From Eutreptiella sp. 'Long Island Sound 2002' (Eukaryota > Euglenozoa > Euglenophyceae > Eutreptiales > Eutreptiaceae), in the NCBI GenBank assembly GCA_964036045.1, contig OZ038382.1, positions 149,618,961-149,682,960 of the forward strand: 64,000 bases of DNA, given 5' to 3'. The notes under the pieces were generated by a model that had not been told where the DNA came from, did not search any database, and saw only the letters and a program-made list of their open reading frames with translations. The translations under genes were made by a program, and so were the position numbers. This document shows positions 22,578 to 33,709 of the stretch, piece after piece (positions within the stretch are counted from its first letter, which is position 1; every line of letters begins with the position of its first letter).

Positions 22578-23631
22578 CCAATTTGCGGGATAGACAACAT
22601 TGCTTTGAGAAGAGAAGTGGAGCATCATGCATCATGCATCATGGATTGCAACCGCAGCAGAATTATCAACCACCACAACGGCAAGCCAAACCACCACTTG
22701 AATGGAGAGATGGGACAGGCGGGCAAAAAATGACCGACACAACTGTGATATTTCCTCTGCGATATTTCAACTATGATATTTCAAGCACGGACCCACAAGC
22801 TCCCTAACGGTTGCTTCTATCCTCCACCACTGGGTCGAATTTAAGCATTCCCATACAATTCACCCAACATACCATCAATATGCAAATGCAAATGTGTGTG
22901 CATGCATGGAGTTATCTTGTTGGGTTCCACAAATCACTCAGGTTGGTAATCACGACGAAATCACAACGAAATCACTCTAATCCACATTTGTGGCTTCAAA
23001 AGTGCAAATATGGCTATTCAGGGGCACTTTTTGCACCCTCCGGAAGATTATCTTGAGTAAAAGGCATGTAGGGTCACAATTTGTTGCTTGGCAAGCCTAA
23101 CCGAGCTCTAGGGAAAAATTTCATCAATGCCAAATCACACGAAAGCACAGCGACAGCAATGAAATCAACCATTGTGGGTTCAAAAGTGCAAATACAGCTG
23201 TTTGGGAGATTGTTGCCACCAAGTGTTTCTAGGACATTGCCTAAGCCGGCTCTTTGGGTTGCCATGCAACGCGCGTTGCAATGCACATTGGTACATTCCA
23301 CTGAGTGCGTGTGGTGTGTGTTGTGTGTGTGATATTTCATCTGCCCATAACGAGACACATGACATGGGCAACCATCCAATTTGAAACCGGATGAAATTTC
23401 CCCCATACCTCGTTAGGTCACAAACATGATATGAGTGCGATGTGGGCAATGAAGCAATGGCAGCGCAAACACAAAGCCAGGCAATGTTCTCAAACTGCCT
23501 CATCTACGTCAGCATAGGAGCCATTGCTTAGCCCTGTGGGTTGTACCAAAGGGAAATCACATTTGGTTGCCATGCATGCTCGCAATTCACTATTCCCTCA
23601 CTGTCTTTTGACCATTCGTTCACCCTTAGTT
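22578..23631. other. Interval without recognised gene; two diverged direct repeats
   Basis: TCAAAAGTGCAAATA followed by a similar flank occurs near 22997 and 23180, suggesting an old duplication. Nothing else supported. Confidence 0.4.
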
Positions 23632-23945
23632 CACTGTCTTTTCACCCTTTGCTCACCCTACCTAGGAAGGCGTAATACACAGGACAAGCCTCCTCTTGGC
23701 ACAAAAAGCACGCAACAAGGGCATGAAGGCAGTGAGACAATCTTTGTATATTAGAATATGTGGTGTGGAGCAATGTCATGTTCGATCACCGTCTTTTCAC
23801 CCTTCGCTCACCCTACCTCGGAAGGCGTAATACACAGGAAATACCTCCTCTTGGCACACAAAGCACGCAACAATGGCATGAAGGCAGTGAGACAATCTTT
23901 GTATATGATTATATGTGGTGTGGAACAACGTCAGGTATGACAAGA
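23632..23945 (+). repeat. 157-bp tandem duplication
   Basis: Two copies, starting CTTTTCACCCTT near 23636 and 23793, each containing GAAGGCGTAATACACAGGA and CAGTGAGACAATCTTTGTAT. Confidence 0.85.
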
Positions 23946-25690
23946 AATTTGCAATACTTGTCCACCGTGGATATGGACCACAAAAGGTGCAAAAATGGGC
24001 CGAAAACACCTCAAATCTACATTGTTCAACCCACTCCTGTGCACATAGTATCATATTTCATTTATTACCTAGCATTCAAATACTTATAATACCATCTTAT
24101 GCCCCAAACATGTGTGTGGACGGTGATAGGTGATCAAAACCCTACCTATGAACCATATGGATATGGAGCACAAATGGTGCAAAAACGAGCCAAAAACACC
24201 TCAAAACTACATTGTTCATCCCATGCTTGTGCCCGTAGTATCATATTTTATTTCTTACCCAGCATTCAAATGCTTACAATACCATCCTATGCCCCAAACA
24301 TGTGTGTGGACGGTGATAGGTGATCAAAACCCTACCTATGAACCATATGGATATGGAGCGCAAAAGGTGCAAAAACGGGCCAAAAACACCTCAAATCTAC
24401 ATCGTTCATCACATTCTTATGCCCGTAGTATCATAGTTTATGTAGTTCTTATCATTCAAATGCATACAATACCAACCCAAGCCCCAAACATGTGTGTGGA
24501 CGGTGATAGGTGATCAAAACCCTACCTATGAACCATATGGATATGGAGCACAAATGGTGCAAAAACGGGCCAAAAACACCTCAAAACTACATTGTTCATC
24601 CCATGCTTGTGCCCGTAGTATCATATTTTATTTCTTACCCAGCATTCAAATGCTTACAATACCATCCTATGCCCCAAACATGTGTGTGGACGGTGATAGG
24701 TGATCAAAACCCTACCTATGAACCATATGGATATGGAGCGCAAAAGGTGCAAAAACGGGCCAAAAACACCTCAAATCTACATCGTTCATCCCATTCTTAT
24801 GCCCGTAGTATCATAGTTCATGTAGTTCTTATCATTCAAATGCATACAATACCAACCCAAGCCCCAAACATGTGTGTGGACGGTGATAGGTGATCAAAAC
24901 CCTACCTATGAACCATATGGATATTGGACCACAAACGGTGCAAAATAGGGCCAAAAACACCTCAAAACTACATTGTTCATCCCATTCTTATGCACATACT
25001 ATCATATTATATGTAGCACCTATCATACAAATGCTTACAATAACAACCTAAGCCCCAAACATGTGTGTGTACGGTGATAGGCACGCAAAAACCCACCTAT
25101 GAACCATATGGAAATGGACTACAAAACGGTGCAAAATAGGGCCAAAAACACCTCAAATGTTCATCGTTCATCCCATTCTTATGCACATACTATCATATTT
25201 TATGTAGTTATTATCATTCAAATGCATACAATACCAACCCAAGCCCCAAACATGTGTGTGGACGGTGATAGGTGATCAAAACCCTACCTATGAACCATAT
25301 GGATATTGGACCACAAACGGTGCAAAATAGGGCCAAAAACACCTCAAATGTTCATCGTTCATCCCATTCTTATGCACATACTATCATATTATATGTAGCA
25401 CCTATCATACGAATGCTTACAATAACAACCTAAGCCCCAAACATGTGTGTGTACGGTGATAGGCACGCAAAAGCCTACCTATGAACCATATGGAAATGGA
25501 CCACAAAACGGTGCAAAATAGGGCCAAAAACACCTCAAATGTTCATTGTTCATCCCATTCTTATGCACATAGTATCATATTTTATGTAGTTCTTATCATT
25601 CAAATGCATACAATACCAACCCAAGCCCCAAACATGTGTGTGGACGGTGATAGGTGATCAAAACCCTACCTATGAACCATATGGATATTG
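23946..25690 (+). repeat. 190-bp satellite array, about 9 units
   Basis: GCCCCAAACATGTGTGTG recurs every 190-191 bp (about 24101, 24291, 24481, 24671, 24861, 25051, 25242, 25433, 25625). Two subtypes differ at TGGACGGTGATAGGTGATCA versus TGTACGGTGATAGGCACGCA. Units 24112-24491 and 24492-24871 form near-identical 380-bp dimers. Both satellites in this insertion have nucleosome-sized periods. Confidence 0.93.
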
Positions 25691-26466
25691 GGCCCCATGG
25701 TGCATGAGAAAGGGATGAATAGCCTAGAATAAAGGCAAAACATCGCTTGTCATGTAGGCTTCTACCAATGGTGATGACAATTTGTTCATATATCACCTCT
25801 ATACCACCTCTTCCAGCCCTGTAAGGCCCTCTACATGGCCTCCATAGACCCTAAAACCATGAAAAAGAGTGGTTTTTGGCTAGAAAACACTATAGCACCA
25901 GCTGGACATAAAGTCGATTCGGGTTCTTGCACGATCTGTGCATATATCTATATAGAGAATTTTAATGCGGATCGATTCATGCTAAATTTCTAGCACTTTC
26001 GTGGCCGTTTTGATGGATTTCGTAATTTACAGGGTTGTCGAAGCTCGAATTTTTTGTGTCGATTGTATCAATTAGATGACTGTTAGTTGTTTGCGAGCGT
26101 TTCTGGCACCATTTGTCGTGTTTCGCAATGAATGACTGTATCGCAGAGCTTGTTTTCATGTGTCGCCTTTGGTTGTGCTTGGCACTTGGTTTCGTAGCTT
26201 TTCTGGCTGTGGCGCACTTCACCAATATGTCCGAAGGTATGGCCTGTGCTTACCATATGTTCAAATCTAGCAAGGTCAAGTTGCGATTTCAAGGGTAATT
26301 TGTGATTTTGGCATGAATGATGACATTATGGTCCTGGTTTGTGAGGGTTGTCTTTGTTGTTCAATTTGAATCACGAACAGCTTTGTGAGATGCTTCCTTG
26401 TGCATTTCCGATTTCGTCATTGCCACAATTTAGAGTTCCAATTTGTTGTGTCCTTTTTGTTTGCAG
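25691..26466. other. Upstream region of transposase-like gene; possible intron
   Basis: No protein recognised. It ends with a pyrimidine-rich stretch and TTTGCAG (26460-26466), a plausible splice acceptor for the next feature. Confidence 0.45.
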
Positions 26467-27975
26467 GTGGTGACAAGCCAACCTTCAAGACCACCGCAGG
26501 TTGGTGTGTGGCTCACCGCAAAGGGTTTGCTTGGAAGGAGTGCCGTGAGTTGACTCCTAGGGAAAGGAACATTGATTTTGCGGATGGTGTTGCCATGGCC
26601 ACAGCCAAGAAAATTACCAAGTTGCTTGTAATTTGTAGGCAATGTGATTTGAACTTGCCACAAAGGGTGCCTACCACTCCTGAGGGTAAGAACTCCGAGG
26701 TTTGGGACACCCAATTGTCCTCCAAGCGCCCTTTGGAGCCTTCCCCTTCCCCAAATGAGCCCTCTCAAAAGAAAATTGCCACACCTTCTTCTGATTCTTC
26801 TTTTTCCACCCCTCACAAGGCCATCGCCCCCAAGGCATTACTTTTTGCCACACCCTCTTCCAACTCCAAATCTAAGGAACCACCGATGGCACGAGAGTTA
26901 AAGGCCTTGCTATCTCAACTTGAAGAGTGGCAAATGGCCCGGCCGGAGGCCGATTTGTTAGAGGATTTGGAAGAGGCTAAAGAGGCGGATTGCCACGGCC
27001 GAAGGGTATGGGTGGCTCCCCACTCGTGGAGAAGGCCGCAAGCAACGGGAGAGACGTGCTTTGTGGAGAGATGTGGCAACCCAAAATGAGTTGCCGGAGA
27101 AGGAGGAAGAGGTGCGTAGGTTGAAAAATGCCGATGGCATTGCCAATGAGGCCCTGGAAACCGCAAAGCGTGAGTTGCATGAGGCCGAGGTGAGCTATAG
27201 TAAGGCAGACGGAATCCATGTGCAAGCATACAAGGCTGCGTTGGCCCATTTTGGCATCTCAAAAACTGCCTATTTTGGGCATGCCTACATAGGCAAATAT
27301 TGCAAGCTCCTTTGCACACAACGCATAGCCGTAGCCATTAGTGAGCCTTGCTTGCGGCGGTGGTCGGAACAACGGAGAAGAGTTGTCGCTCTCCGTGGAC
27401 GAATTAGTTTTCTAAATAACCAAATCCGCAAGGCCAAAAGGCAAGGGCGGTGGGATGATGTTGCGGATCTTGAGTTCCGGTTGCATGACAAGAGATTTGC
27501 ATATGCATTGGTTGGGTCTAACCTTAAGCGCGATGTGGAGTACCAAGCTGCCTTGCGAGTTCGGCAGAGATGGTTGCACCGATTCACAAAGTGGGCGGCT
27601 CTGCAACGCCTGATGGGGGGTAGCATTGATTACACGGCTAACCCTCACCTCATTGAAATGCTCATTGTTCGCGCCGCCAGCTTCTCGGGTTTCTTTGCAT
27701 GCAACTTCCCGAACGAGAAGCCTACCCCTAAGCTTTACCTTGCCCTAACCCATGGGATCCAATTCAACATGCTCCACAAATTTTGCGGGTATGCTGATGA
27801 AGAACCCATGGAATCCCAACACGCTGACCATAACCGCATCCGTGTACGGTCGAGGCATTGCGTAAATCAACAAGTTGCTATGCTTCATGGTGTAAACACT
27901 TTGTTGGTGCGCAACAATGTCAATTGTTGCATTACTGCTGGCAAGCTCCGGGACGAGCGCAACGAGCTTGGGTGA
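26467..27975 (+). pseudogene. Transposase-like protein (frameshifted), candidate mover of the 12.5-kb insertion
   Basis: Frame 0 (26467 to about 26985) begins KPTFKTTAGWCVAHRKGFAW and continues into a Ser/Pro/Lys-rich stretch. One frameshift near 26980 leads to frame 1, which runs to 27975. That part has a coiled-coil region, then FGISKTAYFGHAYIGKYC, and ends with TPKLYLALTHGIQFNMLHKF, then EEPMESQHADHN. The order Y-x-G-x-x-x-G then PKL-x-x-L then E-x-x-x-E-S-x-H-x-x-x-N resembles the C-terminal halves of transposon proteins I know from cnidarian genomes, whose last glutamate would complete a DDE triad. Earlier aspartates are not assigned. Family identity is inference. Confidence 0.5.
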
Positions 27976-28128
27976 GGTGGAATGAGCCTAACCCTGAACT
28001 GGAGCCAATGTGGTGTTGCGGAGGGCCCAACCCTAGCCCTAAATGATGGTTTCCTACTCTTTTCTTTGGTACAAGGGAGAACTCTATGCTAATGGTGGGC
28101 CCTTTGGGAGTAAAAGCAAATTTAGCAG

Positions 28129-28154
28129 ACCCTAACCCTAACCCTAACCCTAAT
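28129..28154 (+). repeat. Interstitial telomere-like repeat (CCCTAA)n
   Basis: Four tandem CCCTAA units. Degenerate copies (CCTAACCCTGAA, CCCTAGCCCTAAA) lie at 27980-28045. Confidence 0.85.
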
Positions 28155-28798
28155 GACACATGTGTGGGGGGCAAATCGGACTACCGATGTGATTGCAATG
28201 GTTGAAAGACATTGGATGATCATTTATGTGCACTAAATCGAAGAAATCGACATTACATTGTGTCCTACATTGTTGCATGATGTGAGCATTTGTCATTTCA
28301 GAGGGATTTGGACAGAGCAGGGTGCTGGGATTGCCATCCGTCACGATTTTGCCCGAAAAACCACCCCTAACACTAGGCAATTGTGAAGAGATCGCATTTT
28401 TGTCATCCCGTAGGGTCCCTTGGGCCATCCGCATCATCTCTTCACACTTAGACTTTTTGTCCGGGATTCCTTGATTTGGTGGGGTAGTGAAAAGTGTGCA
28501 TTTCTCAAAATCTGTGCCTGCCAATCTGGATTTTTTTAGGTCAGCAGCAAGGTATTGATCTCGGGGACACGCTCATGCCTTTACTTTGCTTCCAACTGCG
28601 AAAAAAAGTGGACTTTTTGGCGATTTTCTATTGCGCACGGCGGTCGGGAATCTGAAACTCGCGTACGCGGCAGTTGTTGACAGTTGATATGCGGCTCCAG
28701 CTTCAGCGACCGCATAATTTTGTTAAAATTTTGAGAAAACACAAAAACAACAGTACTACTGTGTACACTTTGGTATCGCCGTTCTGAAAATGCATGAC
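28155..28798. other. Right subterminal part of the 12.5-kb insertion, no gene
   Basis: AT-rich sequence between the telomere-like repeat and the right TIR. No frame resembles a protein. Confidence 0.4.
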
Positions 28799-28838
28799 TT
28801 TGAATTTTGGGAAAAAACAGCTGCTAAAATCATAGGTG
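28799..28838 (-). repeat. Right terminal inverted repeat
   Basis: Exact reverse complement of 16348-16387 (40 of 40). The next base, 28839, is back in the Gypsy protease. Confidence 0.9.
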
Positions 28839-29301
28839 AATAACTCTGGGCCCAACGGAGGCAAAACGGACAGTGACTTGTACACACTTCACTGTCACAT
28901 ACCTCCCATCGTGCCAAACCGGCTATGACACGCTGCATATCACTACTTGGCTCCCGCCAGCCAATCTGTTCTTGCCGGCGCCAACCAAGCTGATGGGAAA
29001 CTCAGCTTTTGGTATAGTGAATTAGATCAAAACTTTCCCACCCCGCAACGGCCAATACCTTGCATCCCAAATCTATGAGGTTTGCGATATCCCGGAGGAC
29101 ATTTTCAGGTGTATTATCTATAGTATATGCACCTGAAAGTATTAGTCCTTTCCGCGGCCTTTTGGGATTGCTCGGTCGGGGCTCCCTGAGCCGGGTCGGC
29201 TCACCATCGGTGAGTTGCACTGTAAAAAGACGAGCTCGTTTCAGCCCCAACACCAAGTCCACTTTCAAAAGTGGCTTCTTAACATGCGACCCTGGCGTCA
29301 C
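28839..29301 (-). pseudogene. Gypsy family 1 protease, N-terminal part
   Basis: 99 codons from 29301. The segment NLIDLGCKVLAV matches the retropepsin active site (usually D-T-G), with the threonine replaced by leucine. The stop at 29002 and a frame change near 28900 precede the last bases SVLPPLGPELF, which join LAYPF on the far side of the 12.5-kb insertion. Retropepsins cut Gag-Pol into mature proteins; this one is broken. Confidence 0.65.
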
Positions 29302-29322
29302 TTTACCAGACCGCTGACGCCC

Positions 29323-29823
29323 CTAGGACTTGGTCCCTTTTGCCGCTCTCTTCGCTTCAAATTCAGCCTTAAGGTGGGGTTCCTTCTTCCAGCACTGATC
29401 CACCAGGTGGCCTGTCCTTTTGCAATGGGAGCATTCTTTGGGCGAACCTGTGCCCTTGGGCGTAGGGTTTCCTGGTCCTGTTCGCGACTTGGGCTTGCCG
29501 GGTTTGAAAATCAACGGCTTTCGGAGGTGTGGGTGTTTCTTCCAACACCTATCCTCCGTATGCCCCGGAAAACCACAAAAAGGACATTTAGGCCCTATGG
29601 CATTCACATACCATTCATCCCACTCGTTAGGTGGTTCAAAAACCTGGGCATCATTTGCGTTAGGCGGAGCCTCCGACTCCCCAATTGCATTCACCTGTTC
29701 CTCCACGGGCTCGGCAGCCATGAAATTCAAAGATGCCCAATTGGGGCGCTTATCCAAGGGCAACGATCGCCATTTGTGGTGATCCTGATGACACTTGACA
29801 GCGTCTGTCTGTCTGAGTTCCAC
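29323..29823 (-). pseudogene. Gypsy family 1 Gag nucleocapsid: two CCHC zinc knuckles
   Basis: CPFCGFPGHTEDRC and CSHCKRTGHLVDQC both fit C-x2-C-x4-H-x4-C. Each is followed by WKK(H/E)PHL, so the two may be a duplicated module. Zinc knuckles bind the element's RNA. The stretch between is Lys- and Pro-rich. The frame is shared with the protease segment downstream. Confidence 0.9.
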
Positions 29824-30689
29824 GTGGCAGAAAAGCTACAAGGTGAGGTAGGTGAATTCAAGTCCTCCCGACTTGTTCTCGTCATTAGAAATTTTATAAA
29901 TGAGGACATCATGGTGGACCAACGCGTGCAAGAACCTTTGTCGGGCATGACCAAATGTAACCCCCTCTCATACTTGACTGCCCCAATAAATGAAATCCTC
30001 CATGAAGTGGGAGAGCTCACCTACCAAACAGTTCTTAGGAACGGTTAGCCCATGGAAAACATGGTCGGGGACATTTCTGTTCACCCGGCGGTTGGCTTAC
30101 CGCAAAACACCCTCCTTCACTTGGGCATAACTCAGGTTCCTACGGATCACCCTCTTGTCGAGCGGGTCCACATCGTCTTTCGGGATTGCTCCCAAAAGCG
30201 TTGGGATAAGCATTCCGTTGCCGAGCGCCACCCCCACGTCTCGCTGCCACCTGGCATAGGACAGAACCCAGTTTTACGCCTTCACCCCGTCGCAGTCCGA
30301 GGTGGGAACGACGTCCCGGACTTGTACATCCTTCAGAGCACGGGGGTCCAGTAGGGGCGTGGCCATGGTGTTATACACCCCCGGACCATACCACGGGATT
30401 CCACCTCCACCGGGATACACATCCGTGGGAGTGGGGTTTAGTGGTGGCCCTGAGGGCGTGGGCGCCTCTGAAAACGCAAAGCCTCTCAAGGGACCCATAA
30501 TGCGTTTGATCTTGGGCAGTTTTTCGCCCTGGGGGAAATGATCCATTGTCTGAGTTTCAAACCTACCCTCGTCATCAAAAAACCTGAGATCACTTCCGCA
30601 ACAATGCCTGAAATCGGCATTGGGGTCTCGGTTTCCCCTCGGTGAATGCCATCATGAGTTGGGACCCGATGGTCTGGGACTCCATCGTA
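29824..30689 (-). pseudogene. Gypsy family 1 Gag capsid-like region, broken
   Basis: Readable segments include WVLSYARWQRDVGVALGNGM and PLDKRVIRRNLSYAQVKEGV, separated by stop codons. Position between coiled coil and zinc knuckles fits a capsid domain, but I cannot assign it by motif. Confidence 0.45.
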
Positions 30690-32305
30690 TCAAGGCGTCT
30701 CATAATGGAAAGCATCAGGCCGGTCCGGTTGTGGATACATGAACGGGTTGCTTGGCCCTGCCTCAGACACCCGTGAGGGTTCGGAGAAATACCCTCCGAA
30801 AGGTCCTCGCGGGCCCGGTTCCGCTCCGTCAGGGTAATAACTTCGGTCCATGGGGTTAACTCCCTTGGGCCTGAGGTGTTCCTCCTGCGGTTGGGCCTTC
30901 AGGGCGTCCATATTGTGCCTGAGTGTCCTTATTTGCCCCTCGGAATAAAACTTGACCTGCCCTAGCTCCCATGCAAGATGAGCTACAGCATTTGGGTCAA
31001 AGCCTTCGGGCGGCCCTGGGGCTGGGGATGTCTTCGGGCCTTCAGTTTTGCTCGTGAGGTCCTCCAACGCTTGTACCCGCGCTTCTATCTGGCCAACTTG
31101 GTCTGGACCCTTCAGTCCTCTGGGGTCTTCTTCAGTTTTCAGGATCCTCAGTCCTAGTTGGAGGACCTGGTCTTGAGTTTTTTCTGCGGACTTCTTCCAG
31201 GCGCCGCTGCGTGTTGGTGGTGGCCCCCTTGTACTGAGCATGTTCCTGCTCAAGTCTGGCCAGGGACTCCAACAACACATTGACCTGGCTGGGATGAGCA
31301 TTCCCCGCTGTTTCGTTGGTGGCACCCAAGGCCTCTATTCGACTCAACCGAGTCTCTATGGCCTTGATTCCCTCCATCTGCAGCTGGAGTTGTTCTGCTT
31401 GTGCCACTACGGTTGCGGCGGTTTGGTCCATCTTGCTGCTGATCACTTTCAGCTGATCAGACGCCGCTCTGACCGCTTCGTCGGCTTGGTCCGCCTTTGG
31501 CGTTCATCGACTGCCCTCAGGCCTAAACTTCTCCTAGGCTCTGTAGATGATCACCTTGCACCTGGGAAAGGCCGGCGATCTCCTGCTTCAGGGCGGCCAG
31601 ACCGGACTTCAGGACCTCCAGTTGATTCTCCATAACGTCGATCCGGTTGTCCAGCCCAGCGCGTCCGGGGGCTTGAGCTCCAGATAGTGTCTCCACCTGA
31701 CGCATTACCTTCTCCATCTGGTCCTTCAGTTCAGCAACTCGGAGATGAAATGGATGTCCTTCCGACCAATGCAAATCCAAAGATTGCATGGTGGTTTGCC
31801 GCATCCCATCCGTCAGCTGGCGTAGCTGATGGATGGCCATGATGGTCTCGTTGGTGATCTCCTCCATGGTGGTCCGATACCCGGCGAAGGTCTCCGTCAG
31901 GTCCCGTAGTTGGGCCATTGCCAGGGAGGCGTCCATTTGGAAGTCCACAACCCGTACGCGGCGCACTCAGCTGCCATCAATTGCCGTCCACTCGAGGGCA
32001 TCCATCATTCGGCTTCGGTTGGGGTCCTCCTGGGTCCAGGTTGCCCTGCCGAAGCCATTTGCCATCCGCGGCTCGTTCGCCGGGTACTGTTGCGTAGTCA
32101 GGGGCCTATACATGGGCCCTACCAACGCACCGGCAGTCTGCGGGTTGCTGTAGGTCAACCTCAGCATCGGGCTGGGCATATGCTCGTTGGAAGATGAGTC
32201 CGACGGATGCCCACCCATGGGAACGACGCGTGTCCTCAGTGGTGTCGGTCCCATCTCGCCAGTGACGTTCAGTTCCTCAAGTGTGGGCTGGTCGGGGTCG
32301 TCCAT
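30690..32305 (-). pseudogene. Gypsy family 1 Gag N-terminal part: coiled coil
   Basis: Starts with MDDPDQPTLEEL at 32305. A stop at 31967 is followed in frame by 147 codons of heptad-rich sequence (for example LKDQMEKVMRQVETLSG). Two further frames (31446 and 31325) continue the coiled coil and then a Pro/Gly-rich region. The start is chosen because the frame upstream holds no similar sequence. The coiled coil parallels the long coiled-coil ORFs of the 43-61 kb element. Confidence 0.6.
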
Positions 32306-33709
32306 GACGATAGATCTTGTAGTTGCTCTTCTTGTTGTTCTTCTGCTCTGCAGGTTGTTCTTGACCTTCTCTTGTACTTTTGGTGCTAGAGGAACCAGAA
32401 ACTGCCTCTGCTATCAACATTTACCCCTCGACTCCTTTCTTCATGAGGGAAGGATGACCTTGTCCTAGTCACCCTTGGATCACCACCACGACACTGCAAT
32501 GCAACAAGAGCAAGAAGTCCACACTTGAATCTAAATCGAAGTATCAACAATAATACAAATAAGAATCAGACGTTTCCTGAGAGGAAGGGAAGAACAATGG
32601 ACAAATATGAACACAAGACCTTATACCTGACCTACGTGCAAATGGGCAGTTTCCGCTTTCCATTGGGTAACGGAATATAGAGTCCCAAAGTGCCCTAAAA
32701 ACACACCAAATTCAGCAATTCTATTTTACAATAACACTGTCCTAATGGACTGCACACAAGGTCCCACAGCAAAAGCAATGGAGCAATGGGCAATCAGGAC
32801 TTAGGCCTCAAACATCCACCAATAGTGCATCCGAGGGGGCGCCCATAAGGGTGCACTAAGGACCTCACAAAATGGCAAAAATAGGGAAAATTGAGGTAAG
32901 TCCCATGGGTGCCTCGGGCAGCCAAGGGGGGCCCATGACTCATGGGATAGGGCGCAGGACCTAAGACTCATATCTAAGTGCAAGACGTGAAGATAGGTCC
33001 GGGCTCCTCATGGGCAAAAAGATATGGGGCCGCCAATTGACCACATGGGGGGCTGAAATTGAGGTCCCCGAAATGGGTGTTTTGGCATACCCAAAAATGA
33101 GCCAAAATCGACAGTATCCCCAAGGGTATTCCTCCATGACGGCTTGGAGACGGGACTCAACGTTCGGTGTGAAATCCAATGGGAGTCCAATGTGGGCCCA
33201 TACGTACTTTGGTCCCAATGATCTCCATGGGCCATGCCATGGTGAAAGGAAGAATTGTACCTACAAGTGCCAAAATGGCAAAAATATCCACACACACCGT
33301 AGCATAGCTCCTTATGGGTGTGCGCTTCGGTTCCCCCACGTGGTGTGTGAGTCAACGGGACCAATGTGCATAAGCTACATACCATATGTGGTTCATTGGT
33401 CCATGCATCCGGTGTGCACGGGGGGGCTGAACATAGTGCGTGTCGGGCCAAAAATATAGAAAAGGGCAGAAAATGGCCAAAAATGCGCACACTCATGATG
33501 GGGGCAAATGGAGCACATGTCCGACTTGGACCGGGGTATGCCCTAGAATTGAAACCAAGTTCTATGTGTCCAACACACCTTTTTGGGCGTCGACTAAACC
33601 CCCCTCGACTTCGGAAGGGCAGGGTCGCCAATGCAGCCCATGATTTTGGATTGACCCAATTCCCCCACATGGTGGCCTTGCTGTGCCAAGCCCAAGGGGA
33701 GTTATTACA
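32306..33709 (-). other. 5' leader of Gypsy family 1
   Basis: 1.4 kb between 5' LTR and Gag. A 272-codon - strand frame (33826-33008) crosses the LTR boundary and looks accidental. At the LTR edge the - strand reads CTTGGTATCATG; TGGTATCA matches the start of the common initiator-Met-tRNA primer site, and CTTGGTATC is also complementary to a 9-nt stretch in the LTR, so the priming mode is unclear. Confidence 0.5.

Larger units (their letters stand above)
16348..28838. mobile_element. 12,491-bp insertion with perfect 40-bp terminal inverted repeats (candidate giant DNA transposon)
   Basis: The first 40 bases (starting CACCTATGATTTTAGCAGCT) are the exact reverse complement of the last 40. The ends fall precisely where the Gypsy protease is broken, and the protease frame rejoins there without loss or gain (GAG TTA TT | T CTG GCA on the - strand), so there is no visible target duplication. 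It carries, left to right, degenerate repeats, a 187-bp satellite, a 22-bp minisatellite with duplicated transporter-gene fragments, a histone H2A fragment, a 190-bp satellite, a transposase-like gene and a CCCTAA repeat. The TIR and insertion geometry are seen; that it moved by its own transposase is inference. Confidence 0.75.

Noticed and set aside
17085-25690. CRISPR array
   Set aside because: Units are long contiguous satellite monomers without constant-repeat/unique-spacer structure, and the DNA is eukaryotic.
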